A DNA stretch of 64,000 nt, from assembly GCA_947499005.1 (NCBI GenBank), contig CANMML010000002.1, forward strand, positions 124,001 to 188,000. The letters are read 5' to 3'. This document shows, piece by piece, positions 1-8,350 of the stretch (position 1 is its first letter; each line of letters begins with the position of its first letter). Source of the stretch: an uncultured Aquimarina sp. Lineage in GTDB: Bacteria; Bacteroidota; Bacteroidia; Flavobacteriales; Flavobacteriaceae. A program made the position numbers and the translations under genes. The notes beneath the pieces are model-generated. The model saw only the letters and a list, made by a program, of their open reading frames with translations. It was not told the DNA's origin and did not search any database.

Positions 1-1004
1 ATAAAAGTAATACTCCCGATTTTTCCTATTTACAAAGTGCTAGTGAAATTGTGGGTAAGGTGCTAAAGGAATCTGATATTGTAGTGTACGAATCTACAGT
101 ATATCCTGGAGCAACAGAGGAGATATGTGTACCTATTTTAGAAAAGAAAAGTGGATTTACGCTTAACCAAGAATTTTTTGTTGGGTATTCACCAGAACGT
201 ATAAATCCAGGAGATAAAGTACATACCGTAGAGAAGATTTTAAAAGTAACTTCGGGATCAAGTCCTGCTGCTGCAAAACAAATAGACCAGTTATATGCAT
301 CGGTAATCGAAGCGGGTACTTATTTAGCATCATCGATTAAGGTGGCTGAAGCGGCTAAGGTTATCGAAAACTCGCAACGAGATATCAATATTGCTTTTGT
401 AAATGAATTGTCTAAGATTTTTAATCTTATGGGTATTGACACAAAAGAGGTGTTAAAAACAGCAGGGACAAAATGGAATTTTTTGCCTTTCACACCTGGT
501 TTGGTAGGCGGGCATTGCATAGGAGTAGATCCGTATTATTTAGCACAAAGGGCTAAAGAATTTGGATATCACCCTGAAATTATTTTAGCAGGGAGACGCT
601 TAAATGATAGTATGGGAGAATTTGTAGCATCGGAAGTTGTTAAACTGATGATACAGAAAAACATTCATATTAAAGAAGCCGAAGTTTTAGTGTTAGGAAT
701 CACTTTTAAAGAAAACTGCCCAGATGTTCGTAATACCAGGGTTGTTGATGTTATTGAGCAACTGAAAGAATTTCAAACAAGCGTTACGGTTTATGACCCA
801 GTAGCTAATGCAGAAGGAATAGACCAAAATTCGCAAATAGAACTGACGCAACAATTACCTAATAAAAAGTACGATGCTGTAGTACTTGCAGTTGCACACA
901 CAGCATTTTTGGAATTAAACATACAAAGTTTGCTAAAAGATGGTGGTGTTATTTATGATGTGAAAGGTGTTTTAGATGCAAAAATCATAGACGGAAGACT
1001 ATAA
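1..1004 (+). CDS. Nucleotide-sugar 6-dehydrogenase (UDP-glucose/GDP-mannose dehydrogenase family), 5' end outside window
   Basis: This enzyme family oxidises C6 of a UDP- or GDP-sugar to the uronic acid in two NAD-dependent steps, for capsule or O-antigen synthesis. The frame is open from base 3, so the GTG at 51 is an internal Val and the N-terminal Rossmann part lies outside the window. Visible, counting from the GTG at 51, are the STVYPGATEE and YSPERINPGD segments, the catalytic motif GGHCIGVDPYY with Cys at 156, and a C-terminal UDP-binding domain with LGITFKENCPDVRNTR. The motifs fit the UDP-GlcNAc/GalNAc dehydrogenase branch (WbpA/TviB-like), but the exact substrate cannot be read. It is probably the last gene of a polysaccharide cluster to the left. 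Confidence 0.9.
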   Translation, partial: KSNTPDFSYLQSASEIVGKVLKESDIVVYESTVYPGATEEICVPILEKKSGFTLNQEFFVGYSPERINPGDKVHTVEKILKVTSGSSPAAAKQIDQLYASVIEAGTYLASSIKVAEAAKVIENSQRDINIAFVNELSKIFNLMGIDTKEVLKTAGTKWNFLPFTPGLVGGHCIGVDPYYLAQRAKEFGYHPEIILAGRRLNDSMGEFVASEVVKLMIQKNIHIKEAEVLVLGITFKENCPDVRNTRVVDVIEQLKEFQTSVTVYDPVANAEGIDQNSQIELTQQLPNKKYDAVVLAVAHTAFLELNIQSLLKDGGVIYDVKGVLDAKIIDGRL

Positions 1005-1238
1005 ACGAAGAATGTGAGTCAGATAAAAAAAGGAGGCATATTACACTATTGTACTATTGCGAATTATTTTTTTATGTAGAAAAAATAATGATGCTACTTT
1101 TTGGGAAGAAATACGTTATTGGTTGTTTTAAATAATGACATTATTCCAAGTGCATTAGATGGAGTATGAACACTCATTATGGATTTCCGTAAGTGTTATA
1201 GATGATATGAGGTATAATTTAGTGGCAAAATTTAAATT

Positions 1239-2045
1239 ATGAGTAAGCTAGTCTGGTTTTTTCTATTGTGTTTTATATCGGTTTGTAGTCAGGAATCCGA
1301 AATTAATTTTATTTCTTGGAATATTCAGGATTTTGGAAAAACAAAGGATGCTAAAGAAATTGAGAAAATAGCTAAAATTGTTAAGGACGCTGATATTATT
1401 GCTATTCAGGAAGTAGTAGGAGGTTTTGGGGGCCCTCAAGCTGTTGCGAGACTTTGGGATCAATTGAATCGAATGGGTTCAAGTTGGGATTATGCTGTAA
1501 GTGATAAAACGGATAGCCCCAAATATATGAATGAACGCTATGCCTTTCTTTGGAAGAAAAAAAATATCAAAATAAAAAATAGAGGTCATTTAATAACATT
1601 AGATACTATCGTATATAGAGAACCTTTTCTATTGGAATTCTACTGTAACAATAAAAAAGTTTCTATTCTAAATTATCATGCTCGTAGGCATAATCTTAAC
1701 CCATCCGAAGAAATAGCTCCTGTTTTAGATTTTGTAAAAAATAAGGTTGAAAGCCCTATGATTTTGGCTGGAGATTTTAATGAGAAAAGTAATGCTTATG
1801 TTTTTCATCATTTTTTAATTAATGATAATTACGATGTCGCATTAATAAACGACAAGACCGTTTTAAAACGGTCTTGTAAAGAAGGTGAATATAAACATCA
1901 TGCTATAGATAATATTTTCTATTCTAGCGATATTGAAGTGATAGAAACTAAAGTAATTGATTTTGTAAAGCTTTGTGATCGATTACAAATAGCGCGACAA
2001 ATCTCTGATCATTTACCTGTTTTTATGAGGTTTAGATTAGACTAA
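1239..2045 (+). CDS. Secreted endonuclease/exonuclease/phosphatase-family protein
   Basis: A 268-aa protein with an N-terminal hydrophobic signal (residues 3-16, Cys at 16) followed by a DNase I-like fold. The motifs occur in order: SWNIQDFGKT, IIAIQEVV (metal-binding Glu), LNYHARRHN, ILAGDFNEKS (catalytic Asp/Asn) and SDHLPVFMRF (terminal catalytic His). Family members are phosphodiesterases acting on DNA, RNA or phospholipids; export suggests a periplasmic or extracellular nuclease. The gene stands alone, with 234 bp of non-coding sequence before it and a convergent gene 3 bp after it. A perfect 26-bp palindrome lies inside the coding sequence at 1852-1877. Whether Cys16 is lipidated is uncertain because the preceding ISV is a poor lipobox. 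Confidence 0.85.
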   Translation: MSKLVWFFLLCFISVCSQESEINFISWNIQDFGKTKDAKEIEKIAKIVKDADIIAIQEVVGGFGGPQAVARLWDQLNRMGSSWDYAVSDKTDSPKYMNERYAFLWKKKNIKIKNRGHLITLDTIVYREPFLLEFYCNNKKVSILNYHARRHNLNPSEEIAPVLDFVKNKVESPMILAGDFNEKSNAYVFHHFLINDNYDVALINDKTVLKRSCKEGEYKHHAIDNIFYSSDIEVIETKVIDFVKLCDRLQIARQISDHLPVFMRFRLD

Positions 2046-2048
2046 GTT

Positions 2049-2444
2049 TTAACGGCATTCGCACCCTTCTCCAACAACCCATTTACAACAAGGATCATTT
2101 TGACATGGAGTTTTATTTTTTCCTGAACAGCCACAGTTAGCCGTTGTAGGACATGAAGTTGTTGGTCGAGGAGTTACGTTATTATCGGGCTCTTCACAAG
2201 CGACTCCGTCACCATCATGGTCCAGATTTTTTCTACATTCAGGGTCAAGATCAAAGGCAATTTGTGCTTCAGCTTGTGAATTGTAATTAGAACAGTTTGT
2301 TTTTTGGCAGTCATCAGATGTTAAGGAGTTATTTTCAATATCATTATTTGGTGATGTATCATCTGTTTCGCCGCTAGAGCACGAAATAATGACTGCAAAT
2401 AGACTTGCAAATATTATTTTCACACTAAGATTTTTGATGTTCAT
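2049..2444 (-). CDS. Cysteine-rich lipoprotein with Excalibur-type calcium-binding motif
   Basis: A 131-aa protein. Its N-terminus has a hydrophobic stretch and the lipobox-like VIISC at about residues 18-22, so it is probably a lipoprotein. After a low-complexity linker comes C-x4-C-x12-AFDLDPECRKNLDHDGDGVACEE. The DHDGDGVACE ending is the Excalibur motif, known as a Ca-binding extracellular module. The last 40 residues are a separate Cys-rich tail (CPTT-CGCSG, CCKWVVGEGCECR) that I do not recognise. It starts 10 bp after the HsdR-N-like gene stops, so the two probably share a transcript. Function unknown. Confidence 0.75.
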   Translation of the reverse strand: MNIKNLSVKIIFASLFAVIISCSSGETDDTSPNNDIENNSLTSDDCQKTNCSNYNSQAEAQIAFDLDPECRKNLDHDGDGVACEEPDNNVTPRPTTSCPTTANCGCSGKNKTPCQNDPCCKWVVGEGCECR

Positions 2445-2454
2445 TATCTGAGTT

Positions 2455-3510
2455 TTAATTGTTATCGTAGTATTCTATTACATTTAATAATTCACTTTCG
2501 TATTTGTAAATGTCATCAATACTATTAATCTTTTCTTTGTTCTCGTTTTTGTCTTGATCGAATAGACTGATGTATTTATTCCCTCCATCTAAATGAAGTC
2601 GGCAAATAGGCTTTCTGTTATTATCGTCTAATAGTATTCCAAAATAAGATTGAGTATCCCTGTAAACGATTCGTTCTTTGGAAGTTTTTCTGCGTAAGAT
2701 TGCTAAGACTATTTGAAAGCCTTCTAACTCTTCTTCAGTTGTTATAATTTTACTTTTATTCACTTCTTCCTCTTCTACTTCGGAGTGAAGTATTTCTTCT
2801 TCTTTATGCAATGCAGAATTTAATCGATCACTCACTTTTTCACTTATGATTTGACCCAAAGCCTTTTTTACAATTTCTGCAAATTCTTCCATGACATTAG
2901 AAGTTAGTCTGCCATTGTAAGCTCGATTAGCAAAAAGTCGAATAAACTCTTGAGAAGGTTCTGTTATTTCTAGGTCAATTAGGCGTTTAATTTCTCTAGT
3001 ATATTTAAGGTTGCTAGCATTGTCAACAATTAAAGAGATGTCAAATTTGGATTTATGAAATTTTTCAATTTCCTTGATCGTGTTTTCTTTAAGTTTTGAA
3101 ATTTCAAATTCAAGAAAAGGCTTTTCATCCATTTTATTACTCTCTTCTAAGTCTGTATAAAAGCGATATTGAATTCCATTAGTTAGCAGTGCAAATCGAG
3201 TTTGCGTGACATGAAAATATCTAAATAATTGAGAGTTATGAATATCTAGATTTTGTTTCCAATGTTTGCATTCGATTATTAATATTGGGTTTTCATTTTG
3301 AAAAATAGCATAATCAACTTTCTCCCCTTTTTTTAATCCTAAATCAGCTGTAAATTCTGGAATAACTTCTAATGGGTTGAAAGTATCATAACCTAAAATA
3401 TTTATAAAAGGTAATATGAAAGCGTGTTTAGTAGATTCTTCTGTTTCAATTTTGTCTTTTAGTTCATCTACTTTTTTAGCAAGTTCTTTAAGTTGGTTTA
3501 GTAGTTCCAT
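2455..3510 (-). CDS. HsdR N-terminal-like (PD-(D/E)XK) protein of unknown role
   Basis: 351 aa from the ATG at 3510; a TTG at 3522 would add four residues. Residues about 20-130 match the N-terminal nuclease-like domain of type I restriction HsdR subunits: ESTKHAFILPFINILGYDTFNPLEV, then GEKVDYAIF and PILIIECKHW, which supply the D...ExK signature. There is no helicase domain and no HsdM or HsdS nearby, so this is not a complete restriction system. Stand-alone proteins of this type are common in Bacteroidota and their role is not settled. The C-terminal third (after an EEEI/EVEEEE acidic stretch) carries a compact domain that may bind nucleic acid, which is an inference. It heads a two-gene transcript with the Cys-rich lipoprotein. 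Confidence 0.75.
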   Translation of the reverse strand: MELLNQLKELAKKVDELKDKIETEESTKHAFILPFINILGYDTFNPLEVIPEFTADLGLKKGEKVDYAIFQNENPILIIECKHWKQNLDIHNSQLFRYFHVTQTRFALLTNGIQYRFYTDLEESNKMDEKPFLEFEISKLKENTIKEIEKFHKSKFDISLIVDNASNLKYTREIKRLIDLEITEPSQEFIRLFANRAYNGRLTSNVMEEFAEIVKKALGQIISEKVSDRLNSALHKEEEILHSEVEEEEVNKSKIITTEEELEGFQIVLAILRRKTSKERIVYRDTQSYFGILLDDNNRKPICRLHLDGGNKYISLFDQDKNENKEKINSIDDIYKYESELLNVIEYYDNN

Positions 3511-3623
3511 TTCAATTAACAAGTTTTATGAGAGTACTTATGTTTTGTGTATTTATTAATAACCATTAAGCCTAGAGTCTTCTATTAAAAGTTCTTTTAT
3601 CCTTTCTTCCAATTTTATATTGT

Positions 3624-3782
3624 TTAGCTTTCAATTTCGAGTCTTGTGAAAAAGTATTTAAGAGACCAGTACATCCAGTATGGTAGAGCGATTCCAAGAG
3701 TTATTATAGATAGTACAAAAAGACCTAACGATGTAACGAAGTATTCACCAAAACTTCCTGTGAATTTGATTCTTTTATTCAT
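3624..3782 (-). CDS. Small membrane protein, DUF898-like (52 aa)
   Basis: An ATG at 3782 opens a 52-codon frame ending in TAA at 3624-3626. The product begins MNKRIKFTGSFGEYFVTSLG and continues with one hydrophobic helix (LFVLSIITLGIALPYWMYW) and a short basic tail. The GSFGEYF...TLGIALPYW pattern matches one repeat of the DUF898/YjgN family of inner-membrane proteins, here reduced to a single unit. It sits alone between the HsdR-N-like gene and a small secreted protein, both on the same strand. Its function is unknown. Confidence 0.6.
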   Translation of the reverse strand: MNKRIKFTGSFGEYFVTSLGLFVLSIITLGIALPYWMYWSLKYFFTRLEIES

Positions 3783-3872
3783 AGTTTGAAATATTTAAAT
3801 GATTAATACTCCAAAGCTAAATACTATGTGTATCATTATTTTACGGAAATCCGTAGAAGGAGGATTATAAAA

Positions 3873-4091
3873 CTAATCCTCCCAACCACATAGAGTTCGG
3901 CCAATGCTTTGTGCATAGGTTAGTGTAACTTTTTGCGTTGCTGTAGAACAGCTATTCAAACCTCTGCATTTTGAATGATAGTGATAACGTTTGCTACCTT
4001 TTCCTTTACAGATATAGACTTCAGTTTCAGTTTTTAGGGCGAATGCTGTGAGTGTAAGGGATAAAAGCCCGAGGCCAATAATTTTTTTCAT
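3873..4091 (-). CDS. Small secreted cysteine/histidine protein (72 aa)
   Basis: It starts with a clear Sec signal (MKKIIGLGLLSLTLTAFA, about 19 residues) and has a 50-residue mature part with VYICKGKGSKRYHYHSKCRGL, CSTATQKVTL and GRTLCGW. The spacing Y-I-C-x6-YHYHxxCxGL-x2-C-x15-C resembles small Zn- or nucleic-acid-binding Ada-like modules often found at the end of bacterial secreted nucleases, but the usual last Cys is replaced in the GWED terminus. A GC stem (GGAGGATTA with its complement) overlaps the stop codon and may end the transcript. Function unknown. Confidence 0.65.
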   Translation of the reverse strand: MKKIIGLGLLSLTLTAFALKTETEVYICKGKGSKRYHYHSKCRGLNSCSTATQKVTLTYAQSIGRTLCGWED

Positions 4092-4164
4092 AGTATTGAA
4101 TATTTAAGTATTCTCAAAAGTAAAATTCAAACAAGTAAAGGTTTTATGGGAAACCACAAAGCAT

Positions 4165-4833
4165 TTAGATTAAATGCAAATCTTTTACTATAGTGATAAG
4201 ATGAGTTGTGTTTTTTGCATCAAAAGCATCACATAATTTTTGTAATCTTTTTTCAATAGAGCTCACACTCGAAGGGCTCATATCTTTTTGTTTAAGTATA
4301 GTAGAAACTTTATCTTTTGTATATCCATTAGATATATATGTAAGCACCATCTGATCATATAGTGCTAGAATAGACAAATTATCGTTTCTTAAACTTTGTT
4401 GTAGATCAAAAGGAAAGTAGCTACCTCCATTAGAGATTTCAGTAATGGCTTTTTTTAGTTCTTCTAAAGCCTTTCGGCCTTTAGAAATAAAACTATCAAT
4501 AGGATAATCGGTTAATATTTGATTGATTTTAGAAGGACGATCCTCAATAGAAAAGACAATAATCTTTAATTCTGGCTGCTCTTTTTTTAGAGCTTCAATT
4601 AGCTGTAATCCCGAAGCTAGTTTTTGTGGTCTATAGTCTTCTTTAAAAGATAAATCAGTAATCAATAATTCGAAAGGGATATTGGATATCAATGCTTTTT
4701 TGGCTTTCAGAAAAGCATCATCGCAATATAAAGAGCTTACCACATTAGGGATGTTAAGATCTTCTTTTAATAGACTTGTAAGTCTTTGGTTATTTGTGTC
4801 GAAATCTTCGGCAATGAGCACCTTTTGGAACAT
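4165..4833 (-). CDS. Response regulator, NarL/LuxR-like
   Basis: 222 aa. Residues 1-130 form a receiver domain: acidic pocket AEDFD at 9-13, phosphoacceptor Asp60 in LLITDLSF, switch Ser95 in VFSIED and conserved Lys118 in ISKGR. The C-terminal about 65 residues (VLTYISNGYTKDKVSTILKQ...SSVSSIEKRLQKLCDAF) have the layout of a LuxR-type helix-turn-helix, though weakly conserved. It follows the histidine kinase gene by 13 bp on the same strand, so the two form one transcription unit and a cognate pair. Target genes are not evident. Confidence 0.85.
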   Translation of the reverse strand: MFQKVLIAEDFDTNNQRLTSLLKEDLNIPNVVSSLYCDDAFLKAKKALISNIPFELLITDLSFKEDYRPQKLASGLQLIEALKKEQPELKIIVFSIEDRPSKINQILTDYPIDSFISKGRKALEELKKAITEISNGGSYFPFDLQQSLRNDNLSILALYDQMVLTYISNGYTKDKVSTILKQKDMSPSSVSSIEKRLQKLCDAFDAKNTTHLITIVKDLHLI

Positions 4834-4846
4834 AAATTTTTAGATT

Positions 4847-6637
4847 TTAGGATGGAAAAGAAATATGAACTTTTAATCCTTTATTAAGGTTGCTATCAAA
4901 AATAAAAGTTCCTTGTAGGCTATGAATACGGGATTCCATATTTTTAAAACCACTGCCATTTTTGAGCGCTTTATTTGAAAGCCCAACACCATCATCACTG
5001 TACTTGATGTTTATCTTGTTTTCGAGTTCAGTGAAGTTTACGACAACAAGTTCTGCGTGGCTATGCTTTTTCATGTTTACCATCAGTTCATTAAGTATTC
5101 GGTACAGAGTTTCTTTTTTTATCGCATCAATGTTTTTCCAGTTTATCGTATCGATTCCTGTAGCAATAATTTTAGTTAACGGATCTTGAAAATCAGAAAA
5201 CATCTCTTTTAGTTCACCAACATAGCCTTCGTTGATATTTATTTCGCTGATTTGGTGAGAAATATTCCTTGCTTGTTTATACAAGCGGTCTAATTTATCC
5301 AAATTAGAATCTTCTGGAGGTTGTTTACTGGCTTGTTCACTGATCATTATTTGATATATCCCATTGGCAATTTCATCGTGTACTTTTTTCGAGATTTTAT
5401 TTTCGGTTTTAAATACCTCTTGTAGTTTCTCTTTTTCGTGTTTTTGTTGCGTTAATTTCCTTTTTTGAAAGGAATAGTATATGTAGAATACAAAAAGGAT
5501 GAAAGCGATTACAGCAAAAAAAGCATACACGAGCCTTTGGTGTTTATTTTTTTGTTTCAATCGATCATTTTCTTGTAGTGCTTCGACATTATCGTATTTA
5601 ATTTTGGCATATTGATTACGAGTTTGCAAATGAGTACGATCTAGACTATCTATTAATTCAATGTAACGATTACGCGGAGAAAGATCATTAGGTGCAATTC
5701 GCATCATTATTTTTAACCCTTTTAATGCTGTTTTAGGTTGAATTAAATCTTTGGAGATGTTGATTAGTTTTTGGGTATAATTTAATGCTTCTTTGGGATG
5801 ATTGCCCGCGTAATAATTAGCCAAACTTTTGTAGCTATCTGCTAATCCAGATTTGTCATTGTTAGATGTTCTAATCTCTAAAGCTTCTAGTAGTTGCGAT
5901 TCTGCATTTAATAAAGGGTTTTGAAGCCATTGATAATAAGTAAGATTGTCTATGATTAATGCTTTGTCTTTAGGGCGTTCAAGAGCATTGATATTTATAT
6001 TAGATAAAAGTTGTATGGCAGAAGAGTAATCGTGTATAGAATTATAAATTGAGGCTAAATTATTGATGTAAATTAATGAGTCTTTGGTCTGAAAAGCTAT
6101 TGCTTTTTCTTGATTTATAATGGCATCATCATGTAGTTGCAAGTGTTGATAGTTGTTTGCAATAATATCATAGGCTATAGCTAATAGTGTTCTGCTTTTC
6201 GAGGAACTAAAATGCTTGATAGCTTGTAAAGCAGATGCGTTACTATCATGATATGCACCAGTTTCGTTCTCTTGTCCAGCAATACTCAAGTGCAGTTTTC
6301 CTATGGCCAAGCTATCGTTTATATTTTTAAAATATTTTAAAGCTTTATGGGCATAAAAATAGGCAGAGTCTTTTTTTGACTTTCCAATATCAAAATAATA
6401 ACTTTTGATAAAATAGTGTTTTCCTATATATGAAGTATTGTGTTGCTTTGAAGATTCTTTTAAAAGAAGACTATTGTATCGAGGAATACTATCAAATTCA
6501 TCTGCATCAATAAAATGATTTATTTTATTATAAAGAGTTTCAAGTGAGTCCCTCTCTTGGGTAAGTGTAAGGCTAGAGCCTATTAAATTAAACGTAGGAA
6601 AAAGAAATAGTAAAATTAAAACATAAAATTTCAACAT
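4847..6637 (-). CDS. TPR-containing sensor histidine kinase (HisKA_3/LytS-NarX style)
   Basis: 596 aa with a signal-like N-terminus, a periplasmic region of TPR-like helices (about residues 90-340), one transmembrane helix at 368-388, a coiled-coil linker, the H-box KKVHDEIANGIYQIM with phosphoacceptor His420, and a C-terminal HATPase domain (N-box around NELMVNMKKHSHA, G-box DDGVGLSNKALKNGSGFKNMESRI). This TPR-TM-HisKA_3 architecture is widespread in Flavobacteriia and always pairs with a NarL-type regulator, here the next gene. The ligand is unknown; the TPR region probably binds a periplasmic protein or peptide (inference). Confidence 0.88.
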   Translation of the reverse strand: MLKFYVLILLFLFPTFNLIGSSLTLTQERDSLETLYNKINHFIDADEFDSIPRYNSLLLKESSKQHNTSYIGKHYFIKSYYFDIGKSKKDSAYFYAHKALKYFKNINDSLAIGKLHLSIAGQENETGAYHDSNASALQAIKHFSSSKSRTLLAIAYDIIANNYQHLQLHDDAIINQEKAIAFQTKDSLIYINNLASIYNSIHDYSSAIQLLSNININALERPKDKALIIDNLTYYQWLQNPLLNAESQLLEALEIRTSNNDKSGLADSYKSLANYYAGNHPKEALNYTQKLINISKDLIQPKTALKGLKIMMRIAPNDLSPRNRYIELIDSLDRTHLQTRNQYAKIKYDNVEALQENDRLKQKNKHQRLVYAFFAVIAFILFVFYIYYSFQKRKLTQQKHEKEKLQEVFKTENKISKKVHDEIANGIYQIMISEQASKQPPEDSNLDKLDRLYKQARNISHQISEININEGYVGELKEMFSDFQDPLTKIIATGIDTINWKNIDAIKKETLYRILNELMVNMKKHSHAELVVVNFTELENKINIKYSDDGVGLSNKALKNGSGFKNMESRIHSLQGTFIFDSNLNKGLKVHISFPS

Positions 6638-6680
6638 GTCATTTTGATGTTAACATGTTGAAATATAGCATTATTTTAAA

Positions 6681-6710
6681 AAATGAGCCACTCTTTGGAA
6701 TGGCTCATTT
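6681..6710 (-). terminator. Hairpin after small lipoprotein gene
   Basis: AAATGAGCCA and TGGCTCATTT form a perfect 10-bp stem around a 10-nt loop, just past the stop codon of the 54-residue lipoprotein gene. Runs of A/T on both sides would let it act in either direction, so it also separates this gene from the histidine kinase unit. Confidence 0.6.
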
Positions 6711-6720
6711 ATCATAAAAT

Positions 6721-6885
6721 TTAAGGTCTTGGTCTAATGTTTTTTCTTCTATCTATTACAGGTGAAAATTGTTCCACAGAATTAACATCAGTTTTTTCCT
6801 CCAAAGCTTCTTTGTCTGGCTCGCAAGCGATTAAAGAAGTTCCAAAAATTAAGGCTATTATTAAGGTTTTGAAAAAATTATTCAT
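6721..6885 (-). CDS. Small lipoprotein (54 aa)
   Basis: Starting at the ATG at 6885, the product begins MNNFFKTLIIALIFGTSLIACEPD, a standard Bacteroidota lipoprotein signal with lipobox SLIAC followed by acidic residues. The rest is a short charged tail ending DRRKNIRPRP. An upstream in-frame start at 6963 is possible but would place 26 unrelated residues before the signal, so I prefer 6885. Function unknown; no informative neighbours. Confidence 0.6.
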   Translation of the reverse strand: MNNFFKTLIIALIFGTSLIACEPDKEALEEKTDVNSVEQFSPVIDRRKNIRPRP

Positions 6886-7316
6886 TTTAAAGTTTTTTTG
6901 AAAATTTGACATAAGAATGGCCGTCCGGATTCTGCGTCCAGATTGGGAAATGCCACGAAACATTTAGTTTCTTTTTGTAAGGGAAGTGGTTGGGAAAAGA
7001 GTAATGCAGTACAATTTGCTACTTCCCAAAGAGCGGTCTTGTAACTACATTACGGTTTTCCCTATCGACTAGTTTTGTACTTTAGTTATGTTAGCTTTAC
7101 GTAACTAGAACTAGTGACAGGTCAAAGGTATAATGGGAGTATGCTTTTAAAAAGGACAAGGATTGGACTTGTGTTTGTCAATAGTTAGACATCAACAAAT
7201 ACAAGGTGTTCAGCGTGCCGGTGTCTAATGGATGACCAAAATTATATGAAGTAGAAAATTAGTATTTGATTGAATTTTGTAATTTTTAGGAAGAGTATTA
7301 ATTATTTATTTTGAAA
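6886..7316. other. Non-coding stretch of about 430 bp
   Basis: I see no convincing gene. It holds an imperfect inverted repeat (GTAATGCAGTACAA near 7003 against TTGTAACTACATTAC near 7040-7053), which could be part of an RNA fold or a binding site, and some mixed-GC sequence around 7080-7140. No function assigned. Confidence 0.4.
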
Positions 7317-8099
7317 ATGGATGATAAAATTATAAGTCATATTGTAAGGGAGATGTTCTTAAAGGCCAAAAGTGATTGTGCCTCTAGTTCTAAAAATGGT
7401 CTGTCCAAATATTTAGGTGATTTATTTGATGAGAGGAAAGAAAGAGTCAGTAAAAAAACTCTTTCTAGGGTTTACGAGAAATATGTTGAAGGAAAAGAAG
7501 GAGGGATGCCAATAGAGCAGACGGTTAACATTTTTTGTCATTATTTAGGGTATGAAAATTATGTTGATTTTGCTTCAAAAAGTAATTGGGTTCCTGAAGA
7601 TGATGTAGAACCGCCAGTTAAGATTACACCAGAAGAAGAAGGGGTTATAGTTTCCTCTCCGAGAGGTTTTAACAAATTACTAATGATTAGTTTGGTTTGT
7701 GTAGTTTTAGCATTATTTTTTTTAGGGAGATATCTAAATGGTAAAGGCACAGCGCATACAAGTGGTGGCTGCATGGTGTGGAAAGAAATAGCTTTTGAAA
7801 AGGTGCCGTGCAATATTTCTTCAGAAAACAGTATAGTTTCTGTAGTAAAGCTAAATGAAGATCGGCTGAGAAATTTTAGGAAAATTGAAGTAAATGCTGT
7901 TTATCCTTTTTTTGACGAAATGGGGAAATCTCAAGTGTGGTATTCTAAATTAGGGAAAAGAAAGGTTGAATTTTTTTCGGGTCCAGGCATTCATCCAATA
8001 ACAGGAAAAACATTAAAAGCTGTTACGCCATACATCATAGAAAAGTATGTGCCAATACATGATATCTCAGAAAAAAGTCTAGAGTCTTTAGTGAAGTAA
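7317..8099 (+). CDS. Membrane-anchored protein with N-terminal helical domain, unknown function
   Basis: 260 aa from the ATG at 7317 (a TTG at 7311 adds two residues). Residues 1-90 are a soluble helical domain with LSKYLGDLFDERKERVSKKTL and IFCHYLGYENYVDFA, a domain I have seen at the N-terminus of Bacteroidota proteins but cannot name. One transmembrane helix follows at about 120-140 (LLMISLVCVVLALFFLGRYL), then a C-terminal extracytoplasmic region with two cysteines around the CMVWKEIAFEKVPCN segment. It is the last chromosomal gene before the tRNA-Phe island and has a strong terminator after it. Confidence 0.6.
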   Translation: MDDKIISHIVREMFLKAKSDCASSSKNGLSKYLGDLFDERKERVSKKTLSRVYEKYVEGKEGGMPIEQTVNIFCHYLGYENYVDFASKSNWVPEDDVEPPVKITPEEEGVIVSSPRGFNKLLMISLVCVVLALFFLGRYLNGKGTAHTSGGCMVWKEIAFEKVPCNISSENSIVSVVKLNEDRLRNFRKIEVNAVYPFFDEMGKSQVWYSKLGKRKVEFFSGPGIHPITGKTLKAVTPYIIEKYVPIHDISEKSLESLVK

Positions 8100-8151
8100 A
8101 TTTTGAAAAATTTTGAAAGAGTCCGAAGAAATCTAATACTTCCAAAAACCA

Positions 8152-8181
8152 AAAAAACCACTACATCTGTAGTGGTTTTTT
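8152..8181 (+). terminator. Strong rho-independent terminator
   Basis: AAAAAACCACTAC, loop ATCT, GTAGTGGTTTTTT: a perfect 13-bp stem ending in a T run. It closes the preceding gene. The T run is also the first part of the left copy of the island's direct repeat, so the integration site abuts the terminator. Confidence 0.85.
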
Positions 8182-8198
8182 GATGGTGGTGCCTCCAG
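8177..8198. repeat. Left attachment repeat (att core)
   Basis: 22-bp sequence identical to the one at 18482-18503. It duplicates the last bases of tRNA-Phe plus downstream Ts, as expected after tyrosine-integrase insertion into a tRNA 3' end. Confidence 0.88.
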
Positions 8199-8325
8199 TA
8201 CCACTATAGGTAATCAGTGCTAAACAATAGTTATTATTGATGACTTAAAACCCTTTTGTTAATAGGTGTTTAGAGGAAATTGTGTGTAAGGTTGTATAAT
8301 TTTGATTAAGTTTGATTAGATATTG

Positions 8326-8346
8326 TTGTACACTAAATTGTATACT
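8326..8346 (+). promoter_or_regulatory. Tandem TTGTAYACT site next to integrase start
   Basis: Two direct 9-mers, TTGTACACT and TTGTATACT, are separated by 3 nt (12-nt period), ending 4 bp before the integrase ATG. A related TTGTATAAT lies at 8292-8300. The same pair occurs at the opposite end of the island (18415-18435). The position at both ends suggests integrase arm-type binding sites or an operator for int. The function is inferred. Confidence 0.6.
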
Positions 8347-8350
8347 TATT

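Noticed and set aside
2455..3510. Type I restriction system
   Set aside because: Only an HsdR N-terminal-like domain is present; helicase, HsdM and HsdS are absent.
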